From assembly GCA_964524145.1 (NCBI GenBank), contig CAZGCA010000001.1:1-64000 (forward strand): 64,000 bases of DNA, in the 5' to 3' direction. The translations under genes were made by a program, and so were the position numbers. The notes under the pieces were generated by a model that had not been told where the DNA came from, made no database searches, and was given only the letters and a program-made list of their open reading frames with translations. Shown here piece after piece: positions 34,467-43,140 of the stretch (the stretch's first letter is position 1; every line of letters starts with the position of its first letter). This DNA comes from CAZGCA01 sp964524145. GTDB taxonomy: Bacteria > Hydrogenedentota > CAZGCA01.

Positions 34467-35231
34467 GTGCTGCTGGCGATCGATGTAGGGAACACCACAA
34501 CGGTCATAGGTGTCTTTGACGGTGACAGGCTGGTGGGTGACTGGAGTGTGTCGACCGATGTCTCAAAGACAGCTGACGAGTATGGGGTGCTCCTGCGAAG
34601 CCTGTTTGCCGAAACAGTGCCCAGAGACGCAGTAGACGGGATCTGCATGTCTTGTGTTGTGCCGCCCGTTTTGGGCGTTCTCGAAGAGATGTCCCGCAGG
34701 ATATTCTCCGTTCACCCGCTTACCATAGGGCCGGGCATTAAGACGGGCCTCTCGATCTTGTACGACAATCCGAGAGAAGTGGGCGCGGACAGGATAGTCA
34801 ACGCTGTAGCCGGCGTGGAAGAGTACGGTGCGCCACTCGTGATAGTCGATTTCGGGACCGCGACGACGTTTTGCGCTATCTCGGCCAATGCGGAGTACCT
34901 GGGGGGCGTGATAGTGCCGGGGATGAATATCTCGCTCCAGGCGTTGTTCCAAAGGGCTGCGAAACTGCCACGGGTCGAGTTTATAAAGCCGCCGACGGTC
35001 ATAACGCGCGATACTGTATCGGCAATTCAGGCGGGCTTGATCTACGGGTATACTGACCTGGTTGACGGCATTGTGCGCCGCGTGAAAGCGGAGTTGCCGG
35101 GCGACCCGAAAGTGATAGGCACCGGCGGTTTGGTCGAGATAATTGCCGCCGAGTCCAAAACCATCGAGCACGTCGATAAGCTGCTGACTCTCAAAGGGCT
35201 CAGACTCATCTATGCGAAGAACAGGCCGTAG
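34467..35231 (+). CDS. coaX: Type III pantothenate kinase
   Basis: 254 residues, GTG start at 34467 after GAGGGAGTAGTATAC. ASKHA-fold motifs are LLAIDVGNTTTVIGVFDG, VGADRIVNAVAGVE, IVDFGTATTFCAI and GGVIVPGMNIS. It phosphorylates pantothenate, the first step to CoA, and complements coaBC at 19671-20909. It overlaps the lptC start by 20 bp. Confidence 0.95.
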   Translation: MLLAIDVGNTTTVIGVFDGDRLVGDWSVSTDVSKTADEYGVLLRSLFAETVPRDAVDGICMSCVVPPVLGVLEEMSRRIFSVHPLTIGPGIKTGLSILYDNPREVGADRIVNAVAGVEEYGAPLVIVDFGTATTFCAISANAEYLGGVIVPGMNISLQALFQRAAKLPRVEFIKPPTVITRDTVSAIQAGLIYGYTDLVDGIVRRVKAELPGDPKVIGTGGLVEIIAAESKTIEHVDKLLTLKGLRLIYAKNRP

Positions 35232-35766
35232 TGAATTGCTCTGGCTTCTGCTGGTTCTACTTGTGACAGCTTCGTGCTCGTCGGTGAGCCTCGAAGACCG
35301 CGACAAGGCCGACGAGACGGAAGCCTACAAAATACTCGTGCAGGGGGTGCGGCAGGAGCGTTTCGACAAAGAAACGGGGACCATTGAAGCCGTGATAGAA
35401 GCAGCCACTGGCAAGGTGAGCAGATCGGGCAGCATGGTGTTGAATGGTGTGGAGGTTGAACTGGTCGACGAAAAAGGGGAACACGTACTTATCCGTGCGG
35501 ATAGGGGTACCTTCGACGATGACGAAGAGGTGGGAGAGATCGATGGCAACGTGGTGGTCGAGCGGGGCACTATGAAACTTCAGACCGAGAAGGTTAGATG
35601 GGATGAGGCCGAGGCGCGCGCATCTGGCGAGACGCCGATCACCGTGACCCAGGGCAGGACGACGATACGTGCCAGAAGGTTCGTCGTGGATACCGAAGAG
35701 CGGAGGTTGACCCTTTTTGGAGTATACGATTCGATGATAGACTTGGTGGAGGAGCCCAATGACTAG
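35212..35766 (+). CDS. lptC: LptC-like LPS export protein
   Basis: 184 residues. An N-terminal hydrophobic segment ends in LVTASCSS; this could be a lipoprotein site, though Thr at -3 is atypical. A beta-jellyroll-like region follows (VELVDEKGEHVLIRADRGTF, EIDGNVVVERG). Sequence conservation in LptC is low. The call rests on this pattern and on its position directly before lptA- and lptB-like genes, overlapping lptA by 8 bp. It would hand LPS from the LptB2FG complex to LptA. Confidence 0.75.
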   Translation: MRRTGRSELLWLLLVLLVTASCSSVSLEDRDKADETEAYKILVQGVRQERFDKETGTIEAVIEAATGKVSRSGSMVLNGVEVELVDEKGEHVLIRADRGTFDDDEEVGEIDGNVVVERGTMKLQTEKVRWDEAEARASGETPITVTQGRTTIRARRFVVDTEERRLTLFGVYDSMIDLVEEPND

Positions 35767-36337
35767 ATACCGGTGTGTGCTTGTGGTTGCCGCGGTTGCG
35801 GGCTCGTTTCTCTTCTGTTCAGTCTCCGGTAGTCAGGGCATATCGGGGTTCCCGGCGTCCGAAGAATACCAGACCTTGAAGATCGAGAACGCGGAGAAGT
35901 GGTCGTTGTTGGATGGCGACCCGGAGTCTCTGGAAGGAAACGTACATCTCGTTCTTGTGCCCGTCGAGCCCAAGAAGGGCGAGAAACGTGCCGACGAGAT
36001 CGTTATCAAGGCCGAGAAGATAACGTTCCTCTACAAGACGGTGGAGGAGGAAGACGCGGACACCGGAAAGAAGAAAACAACAAGGATTCGAGAGCGTATT
36101 GTCCTTGAGAAGAACGTCTCGCTTGTTCGCGGAGACAGCAGCATCACCGCCGGGAAGGCAACGTGGACGGCCAAGGATAATGTTGTCGAGTTCCAGAACA
36201 GTCCCGAAGTGCGCGACAGAGGCAGCGTTCTGACACCGGAAGTGATCTACCACGACATAGATGATAACCGCACCTGGGGCACAGGGGGAACAGGACCTCT
36301 TGGCAAGATCAATCTCCAGCAGAAGAAGCAAGACTAA
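35759..36337 (+). CDS. lptA: LptA/OstA-like periplasmic LPS transport protein
   Basis: 192 residues with a signal peptide (VVAAVAGSFLFCSVSGSQG). The repeating beta pattern typical of OstA proteins is present: LEGNVHLVLVP, IVIKAEKITFLY, IVLEKNVSLVRGDSSITAGKATWTAKDN. It probably forms part of the periplasmic bridge for LPS. It is flanked by lptC and lptB in one operon. Confidence 0.78.
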   Translation: MTRYRCVLVVAAVAGSFLFCSVSGSQGISGFPASEEYQTLKIENAEKWSLLDGDPESLEGNVHLVLVPVEPKKGEKRADEIVIKAEKITFLYKTVEEEDADTGKKKTTRIRERIVLEKNVSLVRGDSSITAGKATWTAKDNVVEFQNSPEVRDRGSVLTPEVIYHDIDDNRTWGTGGTGPLGKINLQQKKQD

Positions 36338-36341
36338 GACG

Positions 36342-37124
36342 ATGAGTGGGGCGAGCCCAGAAGCAACCGACGGGACGAAAAGCGTACAGAAGCCTGAGGC
36401 GACGCTCGCGACCGACTGCGTATCCAAACGGTTCGGGCGCAGAGAGGTTGTCAAGGAAGTAACTATCACGCTGCACGCGGGCGAGATCGTCGGGTTGCTG
36501 GGTCCGAACGGCGCGGGCAAGACAACGACGTTTCGCATGATCGTCGGGTTGCTGAAACCCAACGGCGGCCGGGTGTCTCTCGATGGTGAGGACGTGACGA
36601 GTCTGCCGATGTACAAGCGCGCTCGCAGGGGGATAGCTTACTTGCCCCAGGATCCGTCCGTCTTTCAGAAGCTGACCGTCGAGCAGAACCTGCTCGCCGT
36701 GCTTGAGTTTATGCCTTTGTCGCGCCACGAGCGTGTCGAACGCGCGAAACAGCTTATGGACGAGTTGAGCATCAGCCATCTCGCGAAAAATGTGGCTGAA
36801 ACTCTCTCAGGCGGCGAACGGCGCAGGACGGAGATCAGCAGGGCGCTGGTGCGCTCGCCGAAGTTCCTGTTGCTCGACGAACCGTTTACCGGGGTGGACC
36901 CGATTTCTGTGACCGATATTCAGACGATAATCTTCGATCTGAGGAAAAAGGACATCGGGATACTCATCACCGACCATAACGTACACGATACCCTCGAGAT
37001 AACCGACCGCGCCTACATAATCAACGAAGGCGAAGTGCTCAAGGAAGGCACGCCGGACGAGATAGCCAACGACCCGGATGTCCGCGAGATATACCTCGGC
37101 GACCGGTTCAGTCTTCGGCAGTAG
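36342..37124 (+). CDS. lptB: LPS export ABC transporter ATPase LptB
   Basis: 260 residues from the ATG at 36342, 4 bp after the lptA stop. Walker A is GLLGPNGAGKTTTF, signature LSGGERRRTEISRAL, Walker B FLLLDEPFTGVDP and the switch His is in ITDHNVHDTL. GIAYLPQDPSVFQKLTVEQN is the LptB-type Q-loop region. About 25 extra N-terminal residues precede the domain. lptF and lptG are not in the window. Confidence 0.95.
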   Translation: MSGASPEATDGTKSVQKPEATLATDCVSKRFGRREVVKEVTITLHAGEIVGLLGPNGAGKTTTFRMIVGLLKPNGGRVSLDGEDVTSLPMYKRARRGIAYLPQDPSVFQKLTVEQNLLAVLEFMPLSRHERVERAKQLMDELSISHLAKNVAETLSGGERRRTEISRALVRSPKFLLLDEPFTGVDPISVTDIQTIIFDLRKKDIGILITDHNVHDTLEITDRAYIINEGEVLKEGTPDEIANDPDVREIYLGDRFSLRQ

Positions 37125-37152
37125 GCTCGTAGTCCCGCCATCGGGGGGTCTC

Positions 37153-38307
37153 TCAAATCACCTGGCGCTCGACTTGGCGTGTCTCGCCGGTGAACCGTTC
37201 CGGGCTCAGAGCGGTGATGTCGAGCGATCGTGCCTTCCCATCCATCACCAGTTCGGCAACGAGTTTTCCGGTTATGGGAGCGTGCATCACACCGTGGCCC
37301 GAGAAACCTGCCGCAAAGAACAACCCTTCGATCTCGGGCGATTCTCCGACGATGGCGTTTTGGTCGGACGTAAGAGTGCGAAGGCCTGCCCACACAGTCT
37401 CTATAGGCTGTGACAAAAGCTCCGGGTAACGGTACTCGACCGTCTCGGCCAGCGTTTCCATCGCGTGCCAGTAGTCGACGTTCGTGTCGCAATCCGGTCG
37501 TGGTGTTTTGTCTGCCGCGCTCATGAGAACGCCACTGCCTTCCGGCCTGAAGTAGAACGCCGGACTCTTCACGATCACAAGCGGCGTTTCCCGCGCGAGC
37601 CTGCCGGGGCCGGCCGTAACGAAGATATGCCGTTTGTGAGGGACCGCAGGCAGGCTCGCACCGGCGGTAGCGGCAACCTGTGCCGCCCACGGGCCCGCAG
37701 CGTCTATGACCGTGCGGGTGCTGATTCCGCCCGACGAGGTGACTGCACCAACCACCCTGCCGCCCGACACTTTGACCGACTGGACAGCGCAGTTGAACCT
37801 TGTTGTCACGCCGGCGGCGCGGCCTTTGCGCGCGTATCCCTGAACGACAGCGTGCGGATCCAGCCATCCGTCATCGGGGGTGTAGAGCGCAAACTCGACG
37901 TCGTCAACGTTGAGTCCCGGCAACAGTTCGCCGACCTCCGACCGGGTCATCTCCTCCGCACGAACGCCCACAGTGCGCAGCAACGCGAGCGTCTCTTGTT
38001 CTTCCGTTTTGCCGGACTTCGTGGTGGCCAGCGTCAGGTACCCGTGACGGCGGAACTCGAGTTCGACGCCGGTCTCGTCGGCCAGCTCCAGGAACATCTC
38101 CGTGCTCAACTGGCTCATACGAACGTTGAGCTCGCAGGAGAACTGGCATCGCACGCCGCCAACGCTTTTGCCTGTCGAGCACGAACCGAGAATCGGTTCC
38201 CTTTCGAGCAGAACGACACGGCCGGCGCCGCCCTCTGCCAGATGGCAGGCAACGCTCGTTCCGACTATGCCGCCGCCGATAACGACGACGTCCGCTGTGT
38301 CCGCCAT
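37153..38307 (-). CDS. FAD-dependent oxidoreductase of the DAO family
   Basis: 384 residues. The N-terminal dinucleotide motif is DVVVIGGGIVGTSVACHLAE and the C-terminal FAD contact is FFAAGFSGHGVMHAPITGKL, the pattern of glycine/sarcosine/D-amino-acid oxidases and related dehydrogenases. SVGGVRCQFSCELNVRMS resembles sarcosine oxidase beta-like members. The substrate is probably a secondary or tertiary amine, but this is not determined. It converges on lptB and diverges from the radical SAM gene. Confidence 0.88.
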   Translation of the reverse strand: MADTADVVVIGGGIVGTSVACHLAEGGAGRVVLLEREPILGSCSTGKSVGGVRCQFSCELNVRMSQLSTEMFLELADETGVELEFRRHGYLTLATTKSGKTEEQETLALLRTVGVRAEEMTRSEVGELLPGLNVDDVEFALYTPDDGWLDPHAVVQGYARKGRAAGVTTRFNCAVQSVKVSGGRVVGAVTSSGGISTRTVIDAAGPWAAQVAATAGASLPAVPHKRHIFVTAGPGRLARETPLVIVKSPAFYFRPEGSGVLMSAADKTPRPDCDTNVDYWHAMETLAETVEYRYPELLSQPIETVWAGLRTLTSDQNAIVGESPEIEGLFFAAGFSGHGVMHAPITGKLVAELVMDGKARSLDITALSPERFTGETRQVERQVI

Positions 38308-38345
38308 AAGACTAGACTCTCCTTGATAAACTCGGGCCGCCGGAG

Positions 38346-38374
38346 ACTATACACCAAGGTCGCGCGGAGCGCAA
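38346..38374 (-). promoter_or_regulatory. sigma-70 promoter of the FAD oxidoreductase gene
   Basis: Minus strand TTGCGC (38374-38369), 17-bp spacer, TATAGT (38351-38346), 39 bp before the start codon. Confidence 0.5.
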
Positions 38375-38423
38375 TTCCTATGGCTGGACAGCAAAGGGGA
38401 CGGTTCAGAAGAAGGGCGTCGTG

Positions 38424-38452
38424 TTGACATGGGCACGGTTATGCGCGATAAT
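38424..38452 (+). promoter_or_regulatory. sigma-70 promoter of the radical SAM/DUF1858 operon
   Basis: Perfect TTGACA (38424-38429), 17-bp spacer, GATAAT (38447-38452), about 90 bp before the ATG at 38543. Confidence 0.75.
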
Positions 38453-38542
38453 TGGTGGCACACTGGCCTTTAAGGGGCCGAGAGTAGCCGACCTGGACAG
38501 AAATGTAGAGGAAGTTGAACCGACGGAGAGGTGTAATCCACT

Positions 38543-39766
38543 TTGATAAGCCTCACCAAGATGTTATGCGACGTGGCCACTTCGGGCGATGCGCTCAGAT
38601 ACGGCATCGCTGAGAAGGGCGAGTCGCAACCAACAGGGACGCCGGTAGTTGTGTGGAACATGTCCCGCCGGTGCAACCTGAGGTGCGTTCACTGCTACGC
38701 GGAAGCGAGCATGTCCGCGTCCGACGATGAGTTGACGACGGACGAGGCGAAAGCATTGATAGACGACCTCGCGGAAATGCGTGCGCCGGTGTTGCTGTTC
38801 TCGGGAGGGGAGCCGACTATGCGTCCGGACCTCATCGAGTTGGGAGCGTACACCGCGGAGACCGGCGTCCGGCCGGTGATCTCGACGAATGGAACCCTCA
38901 TAGACGTCGAGATGGCTGGGAAGATAAAGGACGCAGGGTTTCAGTACGTTGGTGTGAGCATAGACGGTCTGCGCGAGACGAACGACAGGTTTCGCGGCAA
39001 ACGAGGCGCGTTCGATGCTGCACTCGACGGGCTGCGCAACTGCCGGGATGCCGGTCTCAAGGTTGGCATACGGTTTACCGTGAACAAACGCAACTATGAC
39101 GATCTGCCCGGTATACTCGACCTGCTCGAAGAGGAGAAGATACCCAGGTTCTGCCTGTACCATCTTGTCTATGCCGGACGCGGTTCCGAGCTTGCGAATG
39201 AAGACCTTGCGCACGTCGAAACGCGGGCGATGATGGATATGCTCTTTGAACGGACCGTTGACTTTCATGAACGCGGGATCGAGCTCGAGATGTTGACGGT
39301 TGACAACCACGCCGACGGTGTCTATCTCTACCTCAAGCTTGCGCGCGAGAACCCGGACCGAGCTCGGGAGGTGTTGCGCCTGTTGCGGATAAGCGGAGGC
39401 AACGCGTCGGGCGTCCGGATAGGGTGTGTTGGCGTCACGGGCGAGGTACACGCGGACCAGTTCTGGCGGCACTACTCGTTCGGAAACGTGAGGCGTCGCA
39501 AGTTCAGCGAGATATGGTATGATCTCTCGGACGAATTGATGGCGGGATTGAAAGACAGGCGCGCGTTGCTCACAGGGAAGTGCGGCCGTTGCAGCTACCA
39601 GGACATATGCAACGGGAACTTCCGGGTGCGAGCCGAGGCCGTACACAGCGACCCGTGGATGGAAGATCCTGCCTGTTATCTGACCGAAGAAGAGATCGTT
39701 GCGGATGCGGAGTCGCTTGCCGATGCTGCACCGGGAACCGGACAGTATGCGTGCAAGGGGCAATGA
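38543..39766 (+). CDS. Radical SAM/SPASM protein of the AhbC/NirJ type
   Basis: 407 residues. The cluster motif is WNMSRRCNLRCVHCYAEA (CX3CX2C near residue 47). LFSGGEPTMRPDL and SIDGLRETNDRFRG are the usual downstream motifs. SPASM-type cysteines occur near the C-terminus (RIGCVG, CGRCSYQDICNG, PACYL). The N-terminus (SLTKMLCDVATSGDALRYG) resembles NirJ/AhbC proteins, which modify siroheme-derived tetrapyrroles in heme d1 or alternative heme synthesis. No other tetrapyrrole gene is adjacent, so that assignment is tentative; radical SAM chemistry itself is certain. Confidence 0.8.
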   Translation: MISLTKMLCDVATSGDALRYGIAEKGESQPTGTPVVVWNMSRRCNLRCVHCYAEASMSASDDELTTDEAKALIDDLAEMRAPVLLFSGGEPTMRPDLIELGAYTAETGVRPVISTNGTLIDVEMAGKIKDAGFQYVGVSIDGLRETNDRFRGKRGAFDAALDGLRNCRDAGLKVGIRFTVNKRNYDDLPGILDLLEEEKIPRFCLYHLVYAGRGSELANEDLAHVETRAMMDMLFERTVDFHERGIELEMLTVDNHADGVYLYLKLARENPDRAREVLRLLRISGGNASGVRIGCVGVTGEVHADQFWRHYSFGNVRRRKFSEIWYDLSDELMAGLKDRRALLTGKCGRCSYQDICNGNFRVRAEAVHSDPWMEDPACYLTEEEIVADAESLADAAPGTGQYACKGQ

Positions 39767-39788
39767 TGGTGAATAGGTGGTTTCGCGT

Positions 39789-40004
39789 ATGAGATTCAGC
39801 AAGACGATGACCGTAGAAGCGGCCCTGAAGAAGGATTCTCGTGTCGCAAAGGCGCTGGCGAAGCTCGGCATGGTATGTAAAGGATGCGGCGGAGCGGCTG
39901 CTGACACAATCATCGTGGCGGCCAAGACGCACTGCGTGGACCCGGACAAGCTGGTTGCCGAGCTTAACAAGCTTGGGCCCCGACGCGCCGCCAAGAAGAA
40001 GTGA
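39789..40004 (+). CDS. DUF1858-domain small redox-like protein
   Basis: 71 residues from the ATG at 39789. It has the family outline MTVEAALKKDSRVAKALAKLG followed by MVCKGCGGAAADT, whose CxxC could be a disulfide or metal site. Such domains are found beside hybrid-cluster and other anaerobic redox proteins. It starts 23 bp after the radical SAM gene and ends 1 bp before hisS, so all three are probably co-transcribed. Confidence 0.82.
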   Translation: MRFSKTMTVEAALKKDSRVAKALAKLGMVCKGCGGAAADTIIVAAKTHCVDPDKLVAELNKLGPRRAAKKK

Positions 40005-40005
40005 G

Positions 40006-41286
40006 ATGCCAAAACAAATAATTACCAGACCGCGCGGCACTTCTGATATCCTGCCGGCCGATACACCGGTATGGAGATACGTCGAGGAGCTCGCGATCGA
40101 CCTTTTCGAGAGTTACGGGTATGGCGAGATACGTGTGCCCGTCTTCGAGGACAGCGCTCTGTTCGAGCGCGGCGTGGGCGAAACGACCGACATAGTCGAG
40201 AAGGAGATGTACACCTTCGCCGACCGGAAGGGCAGAACGATGGCTCTTCGGCCCGAAGGCACCGCGTCGGTTGTTCGCGCGTACGTCGAGCACAAGATGT
40301 ATGCCCAACAGCCTATGCAGAAGCTCTACTACAGAGGGCCGATGTTCCGGTACGAGCGGCCCCAGGCGGGACGCGAACGGCAGTTCTATCAGCTCGGGAT
40401 AGAGAACCTCGGGTCGGAACATCCGGCGGTGGACTTCGAGGTCATCTATATCGCTTTCGACTACTACAGACGTCTCGGACTCAAGTCCATATCGATCAGG
40501 CTTAATTCATTGGGATGCTCGGACGACAGGGTAGAGTACTCGAATATGTTACGCGACCACTTTACGACGGTTCGGGACCAGCTTTGCCCCAACTGCAAGG
40601 CGCGGCTGGAACGCAACCCGTTGCGGATACTCGACTGCAAGGAACCGCACTGCAAGGAGCTGGCCGGCTCGGCTCCGTCCTCGCTGGACGGTGTGTGCGG
40701 CGAGTGCCGCGAGCATTTTGACGCAGTTCTCAGCCACCTGCGCGAGTTCGATGTGCCGTTCGAGGTTGACACGACGATAGTGCGTGGCCTTGATTACTAC
40801 ACCAGAACGGTGTTCGAAGTCGTTCACTCGTCGCTCGGGGCCCAGGACGCGCTTATGGGAGGCGGCAGGTACGACGACCTGGTCGAGTTGATGGGCGGAC
40901 CGACGACACCGGCCGCCGGGTTTGCGCTGGGCGTTGGGCGCGCGATACTGGCGGTGCGCGGCGAAGGTATCGAACTGCCCTCGCAAAGACCGCCCGATCT
41001 TTACATTGCAGCAATAGGAGATTCGGCCCGCAAGAAGGGATTATCCCTTGCCGTGCGGGCCAGGAGTAATGCGTTACGTGTCGAGATGGATTATGACGAC
41101 AGGAGCTTCAAGAGTCACCTCAGGAACGCCAACCGGCTGGGCGCGCGGTTCGTCGCCATAATCGGTGAGGACGAGGTTGCCCGCGACGTCGTGCAACTGA
41201 AAAACATGGCGGAGAGCACGCAGGTTGAACTGACCGAGGAGAAGACTCTCGAGGAGCTGACGGGTTCGAAATCTCTCCCGGCTTAG
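40006..41286 (+). CDS. hisS: Histidyl-tRNA synthetase
   Basis: 426 residues from the ATG at 40006 (MPKQIITRPRGTSDILPAD), after AAGAAGAAG. Class II motif 2 is YYRGPMFRYERPQAGRERQFYQLG. The His-specific RGLDYYTRTVFEV lies near residue 258, and motif 3 is GGGRYDDL with GFALGVGR. The C-terminal anticodon domain is present. A four-Cys knuckle (CPNCKARL and CGEC) lies in the insertion domain, as in many bacterial HisRS. Confidence 0.97.
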   Translation: MPKQIITRPRGTSDILPADTPVWRYVEELAIDLFESYGYGEIRVPVFEDSALFERGVGETTDIVEKEMYTFADRKGRTMALRPEGTASVVRAYVEHKMYAQQPMQKLYYRGPMFRYERPQAGRERQFYQLGIENLGSEHPAVDFEVIYIAFDYYRRLGLKSISIRLNSLGCSDDRVEYSNMLRDHFTTVRDQLCPNCKARLERNPLRILDCKEPHCKELAGSAPSSLDGVCGECREHFDAVLSHLREFDVPFEVDTTIVRGLDYYTRTVFEVVHSSLGAQDALMGGGRYDDLVELMGGPTTPAAGFALGVGRAILAVRGEGIELPSQRPPDLYIAAIGDSARKKGLSLAVRARSNALRVEMDYDDRSFKSHLRNANRLGARFVAIIGEDEVARDVVQLKNMAESTQVELTEEKTLEELTGSKSLPA

Positions 41287-41318
41287 GCCGGTTTGGCTGA
41301 CGAAAGGCATAGACTACG

Positions 41319-43085
41319 ATGCAAAAGCGAACACACATGTGCGGCACGTTGCGCAAAGAACATGTGAAACAACAGGTGTCCCTTCGAGGATGGGTTCACC
41401 GGCGTCGCGACCACGGCGGGGTTGTCTTTGTGGACCTGCGGGATCACACGGGGCTGGTCCAGGTGGTGTTCAACCCTGAAGACGATCCGATGGCACACGG
41501 CGAGGCGCATACCATTCGCAGCGAGTATGTGCTGGCGGTTGAGGGCTACGTTCGCGACCGGCCCGAGGGCACCGTGAACGAGTCGCTCCCGACCGGCGAA
41601 ATCGAGGTCGTGGCCAAGGTGTTGGACGTGCTCAACCCGTCCGAGACACCGCCGTTCGTTCTCGAGGACGAGACCGACGCAGGCGAGGATCTCCGGTTGC
41701 GGTATCGCTATCTGGATATCAGGCGGGCGCCGCTGCAGCGCAACCTGCGAACCAGGCATGAGATCTGTCTGGCGGTGCGCAACTACTTCGATCAGATGGG
41801 GTTCATCGAGGTGGAAACGCCGATGCTGACCAAGAGCACCCCCGAGGGAGCGCGCGACTACCTTGTCCCGAGCAGGGTGAATCCCGGCCGGTTCTACGCG
41901 TTGCCGCAGGCACCCCAGATGTTCAAGCAGATACTCATGGTGGGCGCGGTCGACCGGTACTACCAGATAGTCAAATGTTTTCGCGACGAAGACCTGCGAG
42001 CGGACCGGCAACCGGAGTTTACACAGATAGACGTCGAGATGTCCTTTGTGGACGAGGACGACGTCCTGGCGGTCTCGGAAGGGATGATCAAGACCATTAT
42101 CAAGACGGTGCGCGGTACCGAGATCGAGACGCCCCTGCGCCGGATCACCTATCGGGAAGCCATGGACAGATACGGGTCCGATAAGCCTGACACCCGGTTC
42201 GGTCTGGAACTTGTCGACGTATCGGACCTCGCAGCGGAATCGGAGTTCAGAGTGTTCCGGAACGTTCTCGAGAACGGCGGCAAGGTGAAAGGAATCCGTG
42301 CGCCGGGTCTCGCCACGCTTTCGCGCAAGGAGCTCGACGACTTGACCGAGTTCGTGAAGATATACGGTGCGAAAGGGCTGGCCTGGCTCAAGGTGACTGC
42401 CGAGGGGATCGAATCGCCGATCGCCAAGTTCTTCGATGCCGGCGTGCTCGAAAGAATCGGGGAGCGGCTCGACGGGAGTGAGGGCGACCTGCTCGTGTTC
42501 GTTGCGGACTCACCGACAGTGGTGGCTGACGCTCTGGGCAACCTGAGGCTGAAACTGGCCCGGGATCTGGGCCTCGTACCGGAGGACACGATAGATCTGC
42601 TCTGGGTCGTCGAGTTTCCGCTATTGGTCGAGACTGAAGGACAGCCCACGCCGGTGCACCACCCGTTCACGTCGCCGCATCCCGACGACGTTGGCTTGCT
42701 CGAATCAGAGCCGCTCACGGTGCGCGCTCGCGCCTATGATATGGTCTTCAACGGCACCGAGATCGGTGGCGGGAGCATAAGAATACACCAAAGAAAATTG
42801 CAACAGAAGATGTTCCGGCTGCTCAACATCAGCGAGACCGAGGCACAGCAGAAGTTCGGTTTCTTGCTCAACGCGCTCGAGTATGGTGCGCCTCCGCATG
42901 GTGGGATCGCCTTTGGCCTGGACAGGATAGTGACGCTGCTGGTTGGCGGCACGTCGATACGCGAGGCTATTGCGTTTCCCAAGACACAGAAAGCCGTTTG
43001 CCCGCTTACCTCGGCACCGGCCGCGGTGGACGACGGCCAGTTGCGGGAGTTGGGCATTCAACTGCTGCCGGAGGTGCGGACGTAG
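41319..43085 (+). CDS. aspS: Aspartyl-tRNA synthetase
   Basis: 588 residues, the bacterial type with a GAD insertion. It has the OB-fold start MCGTLRKEHVKQQVSLRGWV, RYRYLDIRRAPLQRNL, class II motif 2 CFRDEDLRADRQPEFTQID, and motif 3 GIAFGLDRIVTLL. It charges tRNA-Asp, or also tRNA-Asn if the non-discriminating form; the sequence alone does not decide this. Confidence 0.97.
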   Translation: MQKRTHMCGTLRKEHVKQQVSLRGWVHRRRDHGGVVFVDLRDHTGLVQVVFNPEDDPMAHGEAHTIRSEYVLAVEGYVRDRPEGTVNESLPTGEIEVVAKVLDVLNPSETPPFVLEDETDAGEDLRLRYRYLDIRRAPLQRNLRTRHEICLAVRNYFDQMGFIEVETPMLTKSTPEGARDYLVPSRVNPGRFYALPQAPQMFKQILMVGAVDRYYQIVKCFRDEDLRADRQPEFTQIDVEMSFVDEDDVLAVSEGMIKTIIKTVRGTEIETPLRRITYREAMDRYGSDKPDTRFGLELVDVSDLAAESEFRVFRNVLENGGKVKGIRAPGLATLSRKELDDLTEFVKIYGAKGLAWLKVTAEGIESPIAKFFDAGVLERIGERLDGSEGDLLVFVADSPTVVADALGNLRLKLARDLGLVPEDTIDLLWVVEFPLLVETEGQPTPVHHPFTSPHPDDVGLLESEPLTVRARAYDMVFNGTEIGGGSIRIHQRKLQQKMFRLLNISETEAQQKFGFLLNALEYGAPPHGGIAFGLDRIVTLLVGGTSIREAIAFPKTQKAVCPLTSAPAAVDDGQLRELGIQLLPEVRT

Positions 43086-43140
43086 ACAGGTTTTCCGTCG
43101 CACGGTGAATATCGGCCGGCACGTGGAAGGCAACAGGACA

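Noticed and set aside
38564..40012. A 482-codon minus-strand ORF opposite the radical SAM gene
   Set aside because: Shadow of the plus-strand gene, with no ribosome site and no recognisable domain.
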